Positions 13,933 to 22,198 of a DNA stretch of 23,405 bases are shown here, piece after piece. The DNA is from CAYPCH01 sp964409165 (lineage in GTDB: Bacteria > Bacillota > Clostridia > Acetivibrionales > Acetivibrionaceae). The notes under the pieces are model-generated. The model was given only the letters and a program-made list of their open reading frames with translations, did no database searches and was not told the DNA's origin. The DNA lies in contig CAYPCH010000055.1 of assembly GCA_964409165.1 (NCBI GenBank), positions 1 to 23,405 of the forward strand. Reading direction: 5' to 3'. Each line of letters begins with the position of its first letter. The first letter of the stretch is position 1. Both the position numbers and the translations under genes were made by a program.

Positions 13933-15132
13933 ATGTCATTTAGTGAAGAAAAAATGTATGTACTTAAAATGTTAGAAGAAGGCAAGATTTCAAGCGAAGA
14001 AGCAGCGAGACTGATATCTGCTGTTGAATCAGGTAAACAAGATACAAATGACAACAGTAGTTTTAGACAGCAAAAGAAAGTCAATTTCAGCGATGAAATT
14101 ACAAAAGTCAAGGACAGGTTAAGCGATTGGAAAAAAGAATTTAAAAATAATTACAGTCAGAAGGATTTTGACAGAGCTGTGGAGGATTTTAGCAACAAGG
14201 CTGAAAAGCTGGGAAAGAATGTTGCGCATACAACGATTGGTATAGCTGATAAATTAATTGATTTTGTGGGCAGTTTTATAGATACAAATTCCTTTAATGT
14301 TTTCGGCAAATACACGGCTGTTGAAAGGGCTCAGGAAGTAAATGATGTATCTGAAGGTATGGAACTTAAGGTTGAAGGTATAAATGGCAACATTCTTGTA
14401 AAAAAGCACGCTGAAGACAAGATTATTCTTAAGTCACTTGTCAGAAGTCCTATTGAAAATGCTGATGAGATTTTGGATTTTTCCCATGATGGAAATAGCA
14501 TAGTGATGAAATGCAATAAAATAGGGAATATCAGTGTATCCCACGAGTTGTTTCTTCCATCGGTAAAGTTCAAGAGCATCAGTCTTGTTACTAAGAATGG
14601 TAAGATTTATGTTGAAGATTCCATAGCTGAAAGCTTTGAAGCAAATACCAGTAACAGCCATATTGATTTAATGGGTGTTAACAGCGATACAATAAATGTG
14701 TCCACTAAAAATGCCAAAATACAGTTGGGCTACGTTATAGGAAGGAATATAAATGTTAATACGGACAACACGGTTATAGACATAAAGCATATAAAATCTG
14801 AAAACATAAATGCAGTCACAAGAAACGGAAGAATTCTTGTTGAGAATATTCATAATTACGAAGGTAAAAATAGCATAAATATGAACCTTAAGACTGCTCA
14901 GGCAGGGATAAAGATAAATATGAACGATATGGATAAAAGAGGATATAAGATTAAGGCTAACACAACAAACGGGGAGATAAATCTTCTTATTCCGGAGATT
15001 ACCTATCTTAATGCCAGCAAGCAGATAAGCAATAGTTTTGTTGAGGCTGAGAGCAGTGGATATGAGACCTTTGAGCAAAAAGTCAACATACAGGCAGAGA
15101 CGGTTAACGGTTATATTGAAATAGTTAAGTAA
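13933..15132 (+). CDS. DUF4097 beta-repeat protein with SHOCT-like N-terminus
   Basis: A 399-residue protein. Residues 1-35 (KMYVLKMLEEGKISSEEAAR) form the SHOCT-like helical pair. A charged linker follows to about residue 90. A short amphipathic segment IADKLIDFVGSFIDT comes next, and from about 135 onward repeated beta strands with the pattern xGxIxVxxx (DUF4097, adhesin-like). No signal peptide is seen, so it is probably cytoplasmic or membrane-associated. The family includes B. subtilis YvlB of the LiaRS-controlled yvlABCD cell-envelope operon. AGGAGG lies 9-10 bases before ATG. It is co-transcribed with the DUF2089 gene and ended by the terminator at 15216-15247. Confidence 0.83.
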   Translation: MSFSEEKMYVLKMLEEGKISSEEAARLISAVESGKQDTNDNSSFRQQKKVNFSDEITKVKDRLSDWKKEFKNNYSQKDFDRAVEDFSNKAEKLGKNVAHTTIGIADKLIDFVGSFIDTNSFNVFGKYTAVERAQEVNDVSEGMELKVEGINGNILVKKHAEDKIILKSLVRSPIENADEILDFSHDGNSIVMKCNKIGNISVSHELFLPSVKFKSISLVTKNGKIYVEDSIAESFEANTSNSHIDLMGVNSDTINVSTKNAKIQLGYVIGRNINVNTDNTVIDIKHIKSENINAVTRNGRILVENIHNYEGKNSINMNLKTAQAGIKINMNDMDKRGYKIKANTTNGEINLLIPEITYLNASKQISNSFVEAESSGYETFEQKVNIQAETVNGYIEIVK

Positions 15133-15215
15133 TAGTAGTTTAAGTAATGCATGAAGTATGAATAATTAAGACGTGTAATACTAATACCTATACTCTTCCT
15201 TCATAATAGAACGAG

Positions 15216-15247
15216 CGCGATAAAGATTGGTTTATCGCGTTTTGTTT
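15216..15247 (+). terminator. terminator of the DUF2089-DUF4097 operon
   Basis: CGCGATAAA (15216-15224) pairs perfectly with TTTATCGCG (15231-15239) across a 6-base loop and is followed by TTTTGTTTT. It is a textbook intrinsic terminator. Confidence 0.9.
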
Positions 15248-15278
15248 TGCTTCTTAGAATTAAATAAAGGGGATAAAA

Positions 15279-15443
15279 TTATCGCTTAAAAATGTTGTCA
15301 TTTGCTAATTGTACACCGCAGTATATGCAGTTGGTTCGATTTTTCTGAACGATATTACCGCAGCTGGGACATTTGTCAGGTTCTTCTTCGGCTACTTTAC
15401 CGTCGAGTTTGCCGTCTTTTAAATCAATTTCCTGTATTTTTTG
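15279..15443 (-). pseudogene. small zinc-ribbon frame without a normal start codon
   Basis: A minus-strand frame of 54 codons reads QKIQEIDLKDGKLDGKVAEE, then CPSCGN, an 8-residue spacer and CIYCGV, ending NIFKR. The two CxxC pairs make a zinc ribbon. There is no ATG, GTG or TTG in frame between the upstream stop (15444-15446) and the first Cys pair. A good promoter (15449-15477) would start transcription at about 15442, nearly at the frame's edge. Either the N-terminus was lost, or a rare start such as ATT is used. It may be a decayed gene, or a live small protein with an unusual start. Confidence 0.5.
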
Positions 15444-15448
15444 TTATT

Positions 15449-15477
15449 ATTATAGCATCTCAAATAATGTAAAGGAA
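15449..15477 (-). promoter_or_regulatory. minus-strand promoter before the zinc-ribbon frame
   Basis: On the minus strand TTCCTT and TGC-TATAAT are separated by 17 bp, and the TG before the -10 box makes it an extended type. It points into the start-less zinc-ribbon frame. Confidence 0.5.
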
Positions 15478-15536
15478 GTATTAAAACACAAGAGCATTAA
15501 ATACTGCATTTTTGTATAGAATATATCACAAATGAG

Positions 15537-15545
15537 TGGTATAAT
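15537..15545 (+). promoter_or_regulatory. prfA: extended -10 promoter of prfA
   Basis: TGGTATAAT is an extended -10 box about 40 bases upstream of the prfA start. No good -35 is present, which the extended box can replace. Confidence 0.5.
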
Positions 15546-15584
15546 ATGTGATTGTAATTATAATTATTGTATCAGAGGTGCAAA

Positions 15585-16664
15585 ATGTTTGATAAACTTC
15601 AGGTTGCAGAGAACAGGTATGAGGAGCTGAACCATAAACTTAGTGACCCGTCTGTTATTGCAAATCAGGATGAATACAGAAAGCTTATGAAGGAGCATGC
15701 CGATTTAGAAGAGCTCGTTGTAAAATACGGTGAATATAAAAGAGTCAATACGGAAATAGCTGATGCAAGGGAAATGCTGAACGATAAAATTGATAAAGAC
15801 TTCCGTGAAATGGTGGAGTTAGAGCTTGAGGAAGCCCAGGAGAAGCTGGAGAATGTAAAAAAGGATTTAAAAATACTTCTTCTTCCTAAAGACCCAAATG
15901 ACGAGAAGAATGTTATTGTTGAAATCCGTGGAGGAGCGGGCGGTGAAGAGGCTGCTCTTTTTGCCGGGGTTCTTTTCAGAATGTATACAAGATATGCCGA
16001 AAGGAACAGATGGAAAACAGAGATATTGGATTCGAATCTGACAGAAATAGGGGGATTCAAGGAAGTTGTGTTTTTGATAGAAGGAAAAGGTGCATACAGT
16101 AGATTGAAGTTTGAGAGCGGAGTTCATAGGGTGCAGAGAATACCTTCAACCGAAGCAAATGGAAGGGTTCATACATCAACTGTTACGGTTGCTGTACTGC
16201 CGGAGGTTGAAGAAGTTGATGTGGACATAAACCCCAATGATCTGAGGATAGATACCTATAGAGCATCGGGTGCCGGAGGACAGCATATAAATAAAACCGA
16301 CTCGGCTATAAGAATAACCCATATGCCGTCAGGTATTGTTGTTGCATGTCAGGATCAGAGGTCACAGCATAAAAACAAGGATAAGGCAATGACAATACTA
16401 AGGTCAAAGCTGTATGAGGTGGCACAGGAGCAGCAGCATAGCGAAATTGCGGAATCCAGGAAAAGTCAGGTAGGAACTGGTGACAGAAGTGAGAGAATAA
16501 GAACATACAATTATCCGCAGGGAAGAGTTACCGATCATAGGATAGGGCTTACACTTTATAAGATAGAGAGTCTTTTGGATGGGGATATTGACGAAGTACT
16601 TGATGCGCTTATAACCACAGATCAGGCAGAACGCCTTGGAAGTGGTGTTGATGAAGAGGATTGA
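15585..16664 (+). CDS. prfA: peptide chain release factor 1
   Basis: A 359-residue translation release factor that reads UAA and UAG. The N-terminal coiled region begins MFDKLQVAENRYEELNHKL. The codon-reading region is followed by the universal GGQ at 231-233 (ASGAGGQHINKTDSA), the peptidyl-tRNA hydrolysis motif. Length is normal. ATG 15585 is preferred because AGAGGTG sits just before it; an in-frame earlier codon at 15567 would lie upstream of the promoter-proximal ribosome site. The methyltransferase gene prmC, which often follows prfA, is absent here; a ZIP transporter takes that place. Overlapping long minus-strand frames are shadows. Confidence 0.97.
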   Translation: MFDKLQVAENRYEELNHKLSDPSVIANQDEYRKLMKEHADLEELVVKYGEYKRVNTEIADAREMLNDKIDKDFREMVELELEEAQEKLENVKKDLKILLLPKDPNDEKNVIVEIRGGAGGEEAALFAGVLFRMYTRYAERNRWKTEILDSNLTEIGGFKEVVFLIEGKGAYSRLKFESGVHRVQRIPSTEANGRVHTSTVTVAVLPEVEEVDVDINPNDLRIDTYRASGAGGQHINKTDSAIRITHMPSGIVVACQDQRSQHKNKDKAMTILRSKLYEVAQEQQHSEIAESRKSQVGTGDRSERIRTYNYPQGRVTDHRIGLTLYKIESLLDGDIDEVLDALITTDQAERLGSGVDEED

Positions 16665-16765
16665 CTTTGAATTTCAATAATAGTGCGAATAATAAAAGAG
16701 CCCACTGATGAATACAATACATATAGAATATATACATTAGAAAATGGTTATTTCAGGGGGCTTTT

Positions 16766-17509
16766 GTGGATTATATAGTAAAGGTTACGCTTATAGGTCT
16801 TTTATCCGGCATAACAGGAACGGGAATTGGTGGGTTGGCTGCTTTTTTTGTTAATGGAATACGCAAACGATATTTAAGTTTTATACTTGAATTTTCAGCG
16901 GGTCTTATGACTTCGGTGGTGTGCTTTGAATTAATTCCGCAGGCATTGAAGTATGGAGGAATTTATATTACTCTTTCAAGTCTGTTTGCTGGAATACTCA
17001 CTATAATGACTGTTGAAGAATTTATAAGAAAAAAGGATGTTGTGAAGGATAGTAAAGGAAGCTCAGGCTTGCGAAGAGCTGGCGTGCTGATGGCCATAGG
17101 TATTGCACTTCATAATTTTCCTGAGGGTTTTGCCGTAGGTTCAGGGTTTGGTGCTTCCTTAAGTCTTGGAGTCATACTGACCGCTGTTATTGTTATTCAC
17201 GATATTCCAGAGGGTATAGCAATGGCTGTTCCAATGAGGGTCGGAGGCTTCAGCAGAATGAGGACATTTTTGCTGACAGTGCTTTCAGGCGTTCCTATGG
17301 GAGTAGGAGCTTTTTTGGGAGTCGTTCTAGGAGGAATATCGGAAGGGTTTATAGGTTTATGCTTGGCTTATGCAGCGGGAGCAATGCTGTATGTAGTTTA
17401 CGGTCAGTTGGTTATTGAATCGAAGAAGTTGTACCTTGGAAGGTTTCCTTCAATAGGAAATGTATTTGGTATTATTTGTGGTATAATAGTAACAATATTT
17501 AGTGACTAA
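16766..17509 (+). CDS. ZIP family divalent metal transporter
   Basis: A 247-residue inner-membrane protein with about eight hydrophobic segments. Two metal-site motifs of the ZIP family are clear, HNFPEGFAVG (transmembrane helix 4) and HDIPEGIAMA (helix 5), with a variable charged loop between helices 3 and 4 (RKKDVVKDSKGSS). It most likely imports zinc or another divalent metal. The start is GTG 16766, 5 bases after AGGGGG. The site could be partly hidden by pairing of AAAAG-CCC (16697-16706) with GGG-CTTTT (16756-16765), a weak stem whose role is uncertain. It lies between prfA and the Sua5 gene, as in several clostridia. Confidence 0.9.
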   Translation: MDYIVKVTLIGLLSGITGTGIGGLAAFFVNGIRKRYLSFILEFSAGLMTSVVCFELIPQALKYGGIYITLSSLFAGILTIMTVEEFIRKKDVVKDSKGSSGLRRAGVLMAIGIALHNFPEGFAVGSGFGASLSLGVILTAVIVIHDIPEGIAMAVPMRVGGFSRMRTFLLTVLSGVPMGVGAFLGVVLGGISEGFIGLCLAYAAGAMLYVVYGQLVIESKKLYLGRFPSIGNVFGIICGIIVTIFSD

Positions 17510-17641
17510 GGAATGAGTGAAATAGAACTTCTGCTTTTTACATGGACTGTTTGATATTGGACAAGGTTTGAAGTTAAGGTCGGAAGTGAAATAGTATTGG
17601 AAGTTATATTTTCATAATTTCCAAGCTGGGGAGTAGTAAGT

Positions 17642-18694
17642 GTGAAAACAGAGATAATTCAGATTGACAAAAATTGTATAGACGTACATAAGCTGAGTTT
17701 TGCAGCTGAGGTTTTAAGGAATGGCGGTCTGGTCGCATTTCCGACTGAAACAGTATACGGACTTGGGGCAGACGCTATGAATGAAGCTTCAGTAAAAAAG
17801 ATATTTGAAGCGAAAGGGAGACCTTCGGACAATCCTTTGATTGTTCATATTGCACAAAAGAGTTCTGTTAACGGTCTGGCTAGCCATATACCCGAAAATG
17901 CTTCCCTGTTAATGGACAAGTTCTGGCCAGGTCCTCTTACAATGGTATTTCAGAAAACTTGTCGCGTGCCTGATATTATAACAGCAGGCTTATCTACAGT
18001 TGCGGTTAGAATGCCGCTTCATCCTATTGCATTGGCATTAATATGTATGACAGGTCTTCCGGTAGCAGCACCTAGTGCCAATATTTCCGGTAAACCGAGT
18101 CCCACTCAAGGGAAACATGTTATAGATGATTTGTATGGGAAGGTAGATGTTATAATTGACGGGGGAGAGGCAAATATAGGGGTGGAGTCAACAGTTCTGG
18201 ATGTAACCGTGACACCGCCTGTAATTTTAAGGCCTGGAGGGGTTACGGCAGAACAGCTTCGAAGCGTTATTGGAGAGGTTGCTATTGATGTTGCATTATC
18301 AAATAAAGATATGGGAGAAATTACGCCAAGAGCTCCGGGTATGAAGTATACACATTATTCTCCAAAGGCTGAAGTTATTGTTGTAGAAGGAGAGGTCTCA
18401 AGAGTCACGGGTAAAATTAATGATCTGATTAAAGATTATATACAAAAGGGTGTTACTGTGGGAGTACTTTCTACCGACCAGACTGCGGGACTTTATGGAA
18501 ATACGCCTGTCATATCATTAGGCTCAAGGCTTATACCAGAGACCATTGCAGCTGGTTTATTCAAGGCTTTCAGGGATTTTGACGATATTGGTGTAAGTGT
18601 GATAATAGCTGAAGCAATTGAGGATAAAGGGATAGGAATGGCGGTAATGAACCGAATGAAGAAGGCTTCAGGATATAATATCATTAAAGCTTAG
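17642..18694 (+). CDS. threonylcarbamoyl-AMP synthase, Sua5/YwlC type
   Basis: A 350-residue cytoplasmic enzyme making threonylcarbamoyl-AMP from threonine, bicarbonate and ATP for the t6A modification of ANN-decoding tRNAs. The YrdC-type domain covers about residues 10-210 with FPTETVYGLGADA, KGRPSDNPL and APSANISGKPSPT. The linker PRAPGMKYTHYSPKAEV leads into the C-terminal Sua5 domain, so this is the long two-domain form. GTG 17642 follows GGGGAG by 8 bases. It is followed by ywlE after 78 bases, an order shared with Bacillus. Confidence 0.95.
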   Translation: MKTEIIQIDKNCIDVHKLSFAAEVLRNGGLVAFPTETVYGLGADAMNEASVKKIFEAKGRPSDNPLIVHIAQKSSVNGLASHIPENASLLMDKFWPGPLTMVFQKTCRVPDIITAGLSTVAVRMPLHPIALALICMTGLPVAAPSANISGKPSPTQGKHVIDDLYGKVDVIIDGGEANIGVESTVLDVTVTPPVILRPGGVTAEQLRSVIGEVAIDVALSNKDMGEITPRAPGMKYTHYSPKAEVIVVEGEVSRVTGKINDLIKDYIQKGVTVGVLSTDQTAGLYGNTPVISLGSRLIPETIAAGLFKAFRDFDDIGVSVIIAEAIEDKGIGMAVMNRMKKASGYNIIKA

Positions 18695-18772
18695 CACCCC
18701 GATAGAGGAAGTGCATTTTTAACATAATGAAAGATTAAAAATTGGTAAATTAAAAAAAAGGAGCCGTTAAAC

Positions 18773-19267
18773 ATGAGAACAATACTGTTTGTGTGTACCG
18801 GGAATACATGCAGAAGTAGCATGGCAGAGGGCATATTCAACAATATGGTTGAGAAGTCAGGAAAGGGTAAACGTTACAAGGCTTTTTCCGCAGGGCTGTC
18901 TGCTTTTGACGGGGACTGTGCGAATCCGAAAGCCGTAAAGGTATTGGATGAACACTATACTATTGACATCAAAGGGCATAGGGCAAGGAGTATTACAGAA
19001 AGTAGTGCTGAAAATGCATATTTAATACTTACAATGACAAAAGCACATAAAGATGCGGTTTTACACATGTTTGAGCAGACCCGGAATAAAACATATACAC
19101 TAAAAGAGTTTATTGCCGATAAAAAGGTTAAGGAAAATGTCGGAGAGTACGATTTTTCCTTTGATATTCAGGACCCCTACGGAATGCCGGAGTTAGTATA
19201 CATAAGGTGTGCCGAGGAGATAAAGGATGCTGTAGAAAGTTTGATTGCAAAGCTTGAAAAGTTCTAG
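18773..19267 (+). CDS. ywlE: low-molecular-weight protein arginine phosphatase
   Basis: A 164-residue phosphatase. The P-loop CTGNTCRS uses Cys8 as nucleophile and Arg14 for phosphate binding, and Thr12 matches the Thr that selects phospho-arginine over phospho-tyrosine in Bacillus YwlE. The general acid lies in DIQDPYGMPE. It removes arginine phosphate marks set by the McsB kinase, reversing ClpCP targeting. The start has GGAG 12 bases upstream. It lies between the Sua5 and rpiB genes, and a hairpin terminator at 19301-19363 closes the unit. Confidence 0.93.
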   Translation: MRTILFVCTGNTCRSSMAEGIFNNMVEKSGKGKRYKAFSAGLSAFDGDCANPKAVKVLDEHYTIDIKGHRARSITESSAENAYLILTMTKAHKDAVLHMFEQTRNKTYTLKEFIADKKVKENVGEYDFSFDIQDPYGMPELVYIRCAEEIKDAVESLIAKLEKF

Positions 19268-19300
19268 AGGGATAACATGTGTCAATCTTTTTTATTATAT

Positions 19301-19363
19301 AAAGTTCGTCTGTATGTTGAAGTGAAATGTAAAATTTTTATTACGTTCAATATAGAACTTTAT
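19301..19363 (+). terminator. branched terminator after ywlE; member of the TTGAAGTG hairpin family
   Basis: AAAGTTC (19301-19307) pairs with GAACTTT (19355-19361), and an inner TTGAA/TTCAA pair encloses a T-rich loop, followed by ATT. The inner part TTGAAGTG...TGTAAA...TTTTTA...CGTTCAA resembles the hairpins at 3620-3656 and at the window's right end. Confidence 0.65.
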
Positions 19364-19368
19364 TATCT

Positions 19369-19397
19369 TTGACATTGTTTTTTCAATGCTATAGAAT
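19369..19397 (+). promoter_or_regulatory. sigma-A promoter of rpiB-upp-comEB region
   Basis: TTGACA (19369-19374) and TAGAAT (19392-19397) are separated by 17 bp. Transcription would start about 10 bases before the rpiB start, giving a very short leader. Confidence 0.65.
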
Positions 19398-19415
19398 ATA
19401 TAAATGGAGGAATTT

Positions 19416-19862
19416 ATGAAAATAGGAATCGGAAATGACCATGCAGGACTTGGATTAAAAGAAGAGATTATGAGGTATCTTAAAGATAATAATTTTGATA
19501 TTGTGGATTACGGAACCAACGGTACTGAATCTGTGGATTATCCCGATTATGGATTGAAGGTAGCACAAGCAGTTGCCGAAGGTGAGTGCGAAAGGGGTAT
19601 TGTTATTTGCGGTACAGGGATAGGAATATCTGTTTCTGCCAACAAGGTTCCGGGAATAAGAGCGGCATTGTGTACCAATTGTTTTATGGCAAGGATGAGC
19701 AGGGAGCACAATGATGCCAATATACTTGCTTTAGGCGAGAGAGTGGTAGGAGCAGGTCTTGCACTGGAGATTATTGATGTCTGGCTGAAAACTGAGTTTG
19801 CTGGTGGAAGGCACCAGACAAGGGTTGAGAAAATTGCAGGTATCGAAAAAAAATGCAGATAA
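19416..19862 (+). CDS. rpiB: ribose 5-phosphate isomerase B
   Basis: A 148-residue isomerase of the RpiB/LacAB family, interconverting ribose 5-phosphate and ribulose 5-phosphate in the pentose phosphate pathway. It has NDHAG at 7-11, Cys65 in VICGTGIG as the catalytic base, and REHNDANIL with the phosphate-binding histidine. ATG 19416 is chosen because GGAGG (19406-19410) lies 5 bases before it; an in-frame ATG at 19404 precedes that site and is rejected. It ends 13 bases before upp, which uses ribose phosphate as PRPP, a sensible pairing. Confidence 0.96.
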   Translation: MKIGIGNDHAGLGLKEEIMRYLKDNNFDIVDYGTNGTESVDYPDYGLKVAQAVAEGECERGIVICGTGIGISVSANKVPGIRAALCTNCFMARMSREHNDANILALGERVVGAGLALEIIDVWLKTEFAGGRHQTRVEKIAGIEKKCR

Positions 19863-19875
19863 AGGGGAATACAAT

Positions 19876-20505
19876 ATGAATAATGTTTTTGTAATGGATC
19901 ATCCTTTAATACAACATAAAATATCACTTTTAAGAGATAAGAATACACAGACAAAAGAATTCAGAGAACTGGTTTCTGAGATTTCCATGCTGATGGGATA
20001 TGAGGTAACAAGGAATATGCCTCTTAAAGAAGTGGAATTGGATACTCCTGTCGGAGTTGCAAAGACAAGGGTTATTTCAGGTAAGAAATTGGGGATTGTG
20101 CCTATACTCAGGGCTGGTCTGGGTATGGTTGACGGAATGCTAAGGCTTTTGCCAATGGCCAGAGTGGGGCATATCGGTTTATACAGGGATCCGGATACAT
20201 TAAAACCGGTTGAGTATTACTGCAAGCTTCCGGTGGATGCTGCGGAACGTGAAATTGTTATTGTGGATCCTATGCTTGCAACAGGTGGGTCAGCGTGTTC
20301 AGCTATAGAATACTTAAAAGAAAAGGGTATAAGCAGCATAAAGCTTATGTGCCTTATTGCTTCAACAGATGGGGTAAACAAGGTTAATGCCGAACATCCG
20401 GATGTATCTATATTTTGTGCGGCTATTGACGACAAGCTTGATGAACATGGATACATAATTCCGGGGTTAGGTGACGCGGGTGACAGACTTTTCGGTACCA
20501 AGTAG
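19876..20505 (+). CDS. upp: uracil phosphoribosyltransferase
   Basis: A 209-residue pyrimidine salvage enzyme making UMP from uracil and PRPP. The start MNNVFVMDHPLIQHKISLLR is typical. The PRPP loop is DPMLATGGSACSAIEYLK, and the uracil-binding C-terminus GLGDAGDRLFGTK is complete. ATG 19876 sits about 8 bases after GGGG; an earlier in-frame codon at 19798 lies inside rpiB and is rejected. It is tightly spaced after rpiB and before the dCMP deaminase gene, forming a nucleotide-salvage unit. Confidence 0.97.
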   Translation: MNNVFVMDHPLIQHKISLLRDKNTQTKEFRELVSEISMLMGYEVTRNMPLKEVELDTPVGVAKTRVISGKKLGIVPILRAGLGMVDGMLRLLPMARVGHIGLYRDPDTLKPVEYYCKLPVDAAEREIVIVDPMLATGGSACSAIEYLKEKGISSIKLMCLIASTDGVNKVNAEHPDVSIFCAAIDDKLDEHGYIIPGLGDAGDRLFGTK

Positions 20506-20540
20506 TTTAAAATATTCTGAAAAATTTGGGGGATAATGTT

Positions 20541-20996
20541 ATGAGGCCATCCTGGGATGAATACTTTATGGAGATAGTTGAACTTATTAAAAGCAGGTCA
20601 ACATGCATAAGACGACAGGTTGGAGCGTTGATTGTCAAGGATAAAAGGATTCTTGCTACAGGATATAATGGGGCTCCAATGGGTTGCAAGCATTGCAGTG
20701 AAGTGGGATGCTTAAGGGAAAAAATGAACATACCTTCAGGGCAAAGACATGAGCTTTGCAGGGCTATACATGCAGAGCAGAATGCGATTGTACAGGCTGC
20801 TTATTCCGGCACAAGCGTTTCAGGGGGTACACTTTATGTAACAAATCAACCCTGTGTGTTGTGTGCAAAAATGGCTATAAATGCCGGCATATTAAAGATA
20901 GTTTATAAAGGTGATTACCCTGATGAGCTTGCGATGGATCTTCTGAAAGAAGCTGGTATAAGAGTAGTGAAGTACGAAGCGGACAAAAGTCTGTAG
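20541..20996 (+). CDS. dCMP deaminase, ComEB-like
   Basis: A 151-residue zinc cytidine/deoxycytidylate deaminase. The active-site zinc ligands are His77 (HAE, with Glu79 as proton shuttle), Cys105 and Cys108 (PCVLC). An extra zinc site, CKHCSEVGC with a nearby His, is typical of dCMP deaminases. It converts dCMP to dUMP for thymidylate synthesis. ATG 20541 is preferred because GGGGGA lies 7 bases before it; the TTG at 20526 precedes the site. It is in one run with upp. In Bacillus the homologue is comEB, but no other competence gene is here. Confidence 0.94.
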   Translation: MRPSWDEYFMEIVELIKSRSTCIRRQVGALIVKDKRILATGYNGAPMGCKHCSEVGCLREKMNIPSGQRHELCRAIHAEQNAIVQAAYSGTSVSGGTLYVTNQPCVLCAKMAINAGILKIVYKGDYPDELAMDLLKEAGIRVVKYEADKSL

Positions 20997-21051
20997 AACG
21001 GAAAGTTTATCGGAACATTAAATAATGCCGTTTTAAAGGAAGGTGTTTTAT

Positions 21052-22176
21052 ATGTTTTATGAATATGTGATATTTTTCACTATTGCGTTTATTATAGCAT
21101 TTTCTGCAACACCTGTTGCAAGGAAGATTGCTTTTGATATAGGAGCGGTTGATATTCCGAAAGATAAAAGGAGAATGCATGACAAGCCTATTGCCAGACT
21201 GGGTGGTTTGGCTATTTTTGCAGGCTTTATTGTTACTCTGATGTTCGGTATTATAATCGCGATTTCAAACCTTGGGGGAATACCTCCGAGCAAGCAACTT
21301 TTCGGTATGCTTGCCGGTATTTTTATTATAGTGGCTTTGGGTATAGTAGACGATATAAAACCGCTGGATGCCTGGCTAAAGCTGGGAGTTCAGATAATAG
21401 CGGCTCTTGTGGTTATTTTTGTTTCAGATACAAGGATAATGGTTCTTACAAATCCTTTTTCAGACTTGGGAGTGTCACCGCTGGTTGATTTTATATCCTA
21501 TCCTGTAACTGTAATATGGATAATAGCTATAACCAATGCCATTAATCTGATTGACGGATTGGATGGTCTGGCCGCAGGGGTGTCATCCATATCGTGCCTG
21601 ACACTGTTTTTTGTTTCCGCAATGATGTCGGAACCCATTACTGCAATGCTCACAATAATACTCGCAGGAGCAACGCTTGGATTTCTGCCTTATAATTTTA
21701 ACCCGGCAAAAATATTTATGGGGGACACTGGTTCAACATTTCTGGGTTTCACTCTTGCTGTCATATCCATACAGGGAATGTTGAAATCCTTTACAGCCAT
21801 ATCTATTGCGATACCGCTTTTGGCTTTGGCACTTCCTTTATTTGATACTGTTTTTACCATATTGAGAAGAGCTGTTAATGGAAAGTCTATAATGCAGCCA
21901 GACAGAGGTCATTTGCATCACCGTCTGATTGATATGGGACTTAGTCAGAAACAGTCGGTTATTGTTATGTATACGGCAAGCGGAGCATTGGGGCTCTGTG
22001 CAATAGTGCTGGCTGATAAGGGAGTCTTAAGTGCAATTGTTCTTGAAATAATGGTAGCGGTGTTTGTAATCGCCGGGGCAAGGTACATGAGTGAAATAGG
22101 GGATGGGAATCCAAAACACGCTGATAAAAATGAGGTTAAAATGTCAGTGAGTGAAGTTAAAGATGCTGAAAATTAA
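21052..22176 (+). CDS. undecaprenyl-phosphate N-acetylglucosaminyl 1-phosphate transferase-like (TagO/WecA, MraY family)
   Basis: A 374-residue membrane glycosyl-1-phosphate transferase with about ten to eleven hydrophobic helices. Family signatures are NAINLIDGLDGLAAG, MGDTGSTFLGF and DRGHLHHRLIDMG, the last being the histidine motif of the TagO/WecA branch rather than of MraY itself. It starts teichoic acid-like or other envelope polymers by moving GlcNAc-phosphate onto undecaprenyl phosphate. ATG 21052 lies 6 bases after AAGGAAGGTG, so the GTG at 21043 is rejected. It precedes the UDP-GlcNAc 2-epimerase, which makes the next sugar donor. Confidence 0.93.
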   Translation: MFYEYVIFFTIAFIIAFSATPVARKIAFDIGAVDIPKDKRRMHDKPIARLGGLAIFAGFIVTLMFGIIIAISNLGGIPPSKQLFGMLAGIFIIVALGIVDDIKPLDAWLKLGVQIIAALVVIFVSDTRIMVLTNPFSDLGVSPLVDFISYPVTVIWIIAITNAINLIDGLDGLAAGVSSISCLTLFFVSAMMSEPITAMLTIILAGATLGFLPYNFNPAKIFMGDTGSTFLGFTLAVISIQGMLKSFTAISIAIPLLALALPLFDTVFTILRRAVNGKSIMQPDRGHLHHRLIDMGLSQKQSVIVMYTASGALGLCAIVLADKGVLSAIVLEIMVAVFVIAGARYMSEIGDGNPKHADKNEVKMSVSEVKDAEN

Positions 22177-22198
22177 CTATTAAGCGAGGGGAATATAA

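Noticed and set aside
15665..16060. 131-codon minus-strand open frame inside prfA
   Set aside because: It is Ser/Phe-rich shadow sequence opposite a firmly assigned gene, without a ribosome site or family match.
19547..19954. 135-codon minus-strand open frame across rpiB and upp
   Set aside because: Both underlying genes are certain, and this frame has no start signals or family features.
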